Assembly (NCBI GenBank): GCA_031257455.1
Contig: JAIROQ010000110.1
Coordinates: 1-5,154, forward strand
Reading direction: 5' to 3'
Source of the DNA: Prevotellaceae bacterium
Lineage (GTDB): Bacteria; Bacteroidota; Bacteroidia; Bacteroidales; UBA932
Length of the DNA: 5,154 nucleotides
The notes below the pieces were generated by a model, which worked only from the letters and a program-made list of their open reading frames with translations, made no database searches and was not told the DNA's origin. The first letter of the stretch is position 1. Every line of letters begins with the position of its first letter. The translations under genes were made by a program, and so were the position numbers. Of this stretch, positions 5,086-5,154 are shown in pieces.

Positions 5086-5154
5086 CTACCGGAACAACGC
5101 CACCAAGAGCAAATGCAACCACAGCGCTCCGTTTTCATGCGCTGAGATTTGCAG
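5086..5154 (-). CDS. Possible 3' end of a convergent gene (partial)
   Basis: Read on the minus strand from base 5154, one frame stays open for 22 codons, LQISAHENGALWLHLLLVALFR, and ends in TAG at 5088-5086. The hydrophobic tail WLHLLLVALF could be a membrane or buried helix. Convergent layout with the small gene, 12 bases apart, would be normal. The fragment is too short to identify, and an open run of this length can occur by chance. Confidence 0.35.
   Translation of the reverse strand: MQISAHENGALWLHLLLVALFR

Noticed and set aside
5086..5154. Short plus-strand frame starting ATGCAACCACAG near 5112
   Set aside because: It is ten codons only, ends in TGA, and has no context; the minus-strand reading is more plausible.

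Overview
The window looks like a chromosomal fragment from a member of the Bacteroidota, probably Bacteroidales-like. The evidence is a surface protein of the Ig-repeat plus 'Fibrobacter succinogenes major paralogous domain' type, a DUF4369-TlpA-type thioredoxin lipoprotein, a single-chain dimeric-type glycyl-tRNA synthetase closely resembling Bacteroides enzymes, a Bacteroidota -7 promoter box (TAnnTTTG), and no clear Shine-Dalgarno sequences. Genus cannot be read from the window.

Layout. (1) Positions 1-1254 are the 3' end of a large secreted or surface protein: Ig-like repeats followed by a C-terminal FISUMP-type domain. (2) Positions 1255-1737 are a gene-free stretch full of short-period repeats and small hairpins, ending in a promoter. 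(3) Positions 1774-2913 and 2920-4431 are a probable two-gene operon, 6 bases apart: a thioredoxin-fold lipoprotein and glyS. (4) Positions 4432-4662 are a second repeat-rich spacer. (5) Positions 4663-5073 encode a small, probably cytoplasmic protein of unknown function. (6) Positions 5086-5154 may be the 3' end of a convergent minus-strand gene.

The genes are ordinary for the phylum and share no obvious pathway. TlpA-like proteins act on thiols outside the cytoplasm, and GlyRS charges tRNA-Gly. The unusual content lies between the genes. Every spacer holds blocks of tandem 7-base (sometimes 6- or 8-base) units. Each block has its own sequence, but the period is kept.

The first spacer also holds a 133-base element (1419-1551). 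Its two ends are inverted, diverged copies of one module: a hairpin plus a CAATAGAA tail. The hairpin arms differ between the copies but remain perfectly paired. In the second spacer, the heptamer block supplies the last residues and stop codon of glyS. A block at 5063-5085 likewise contains the stop codon of the small gene. I read this as a dispersed, non-coding repeat system that inserts or expands at gene 3' ends. Its mechanism cannot be determined from this window.
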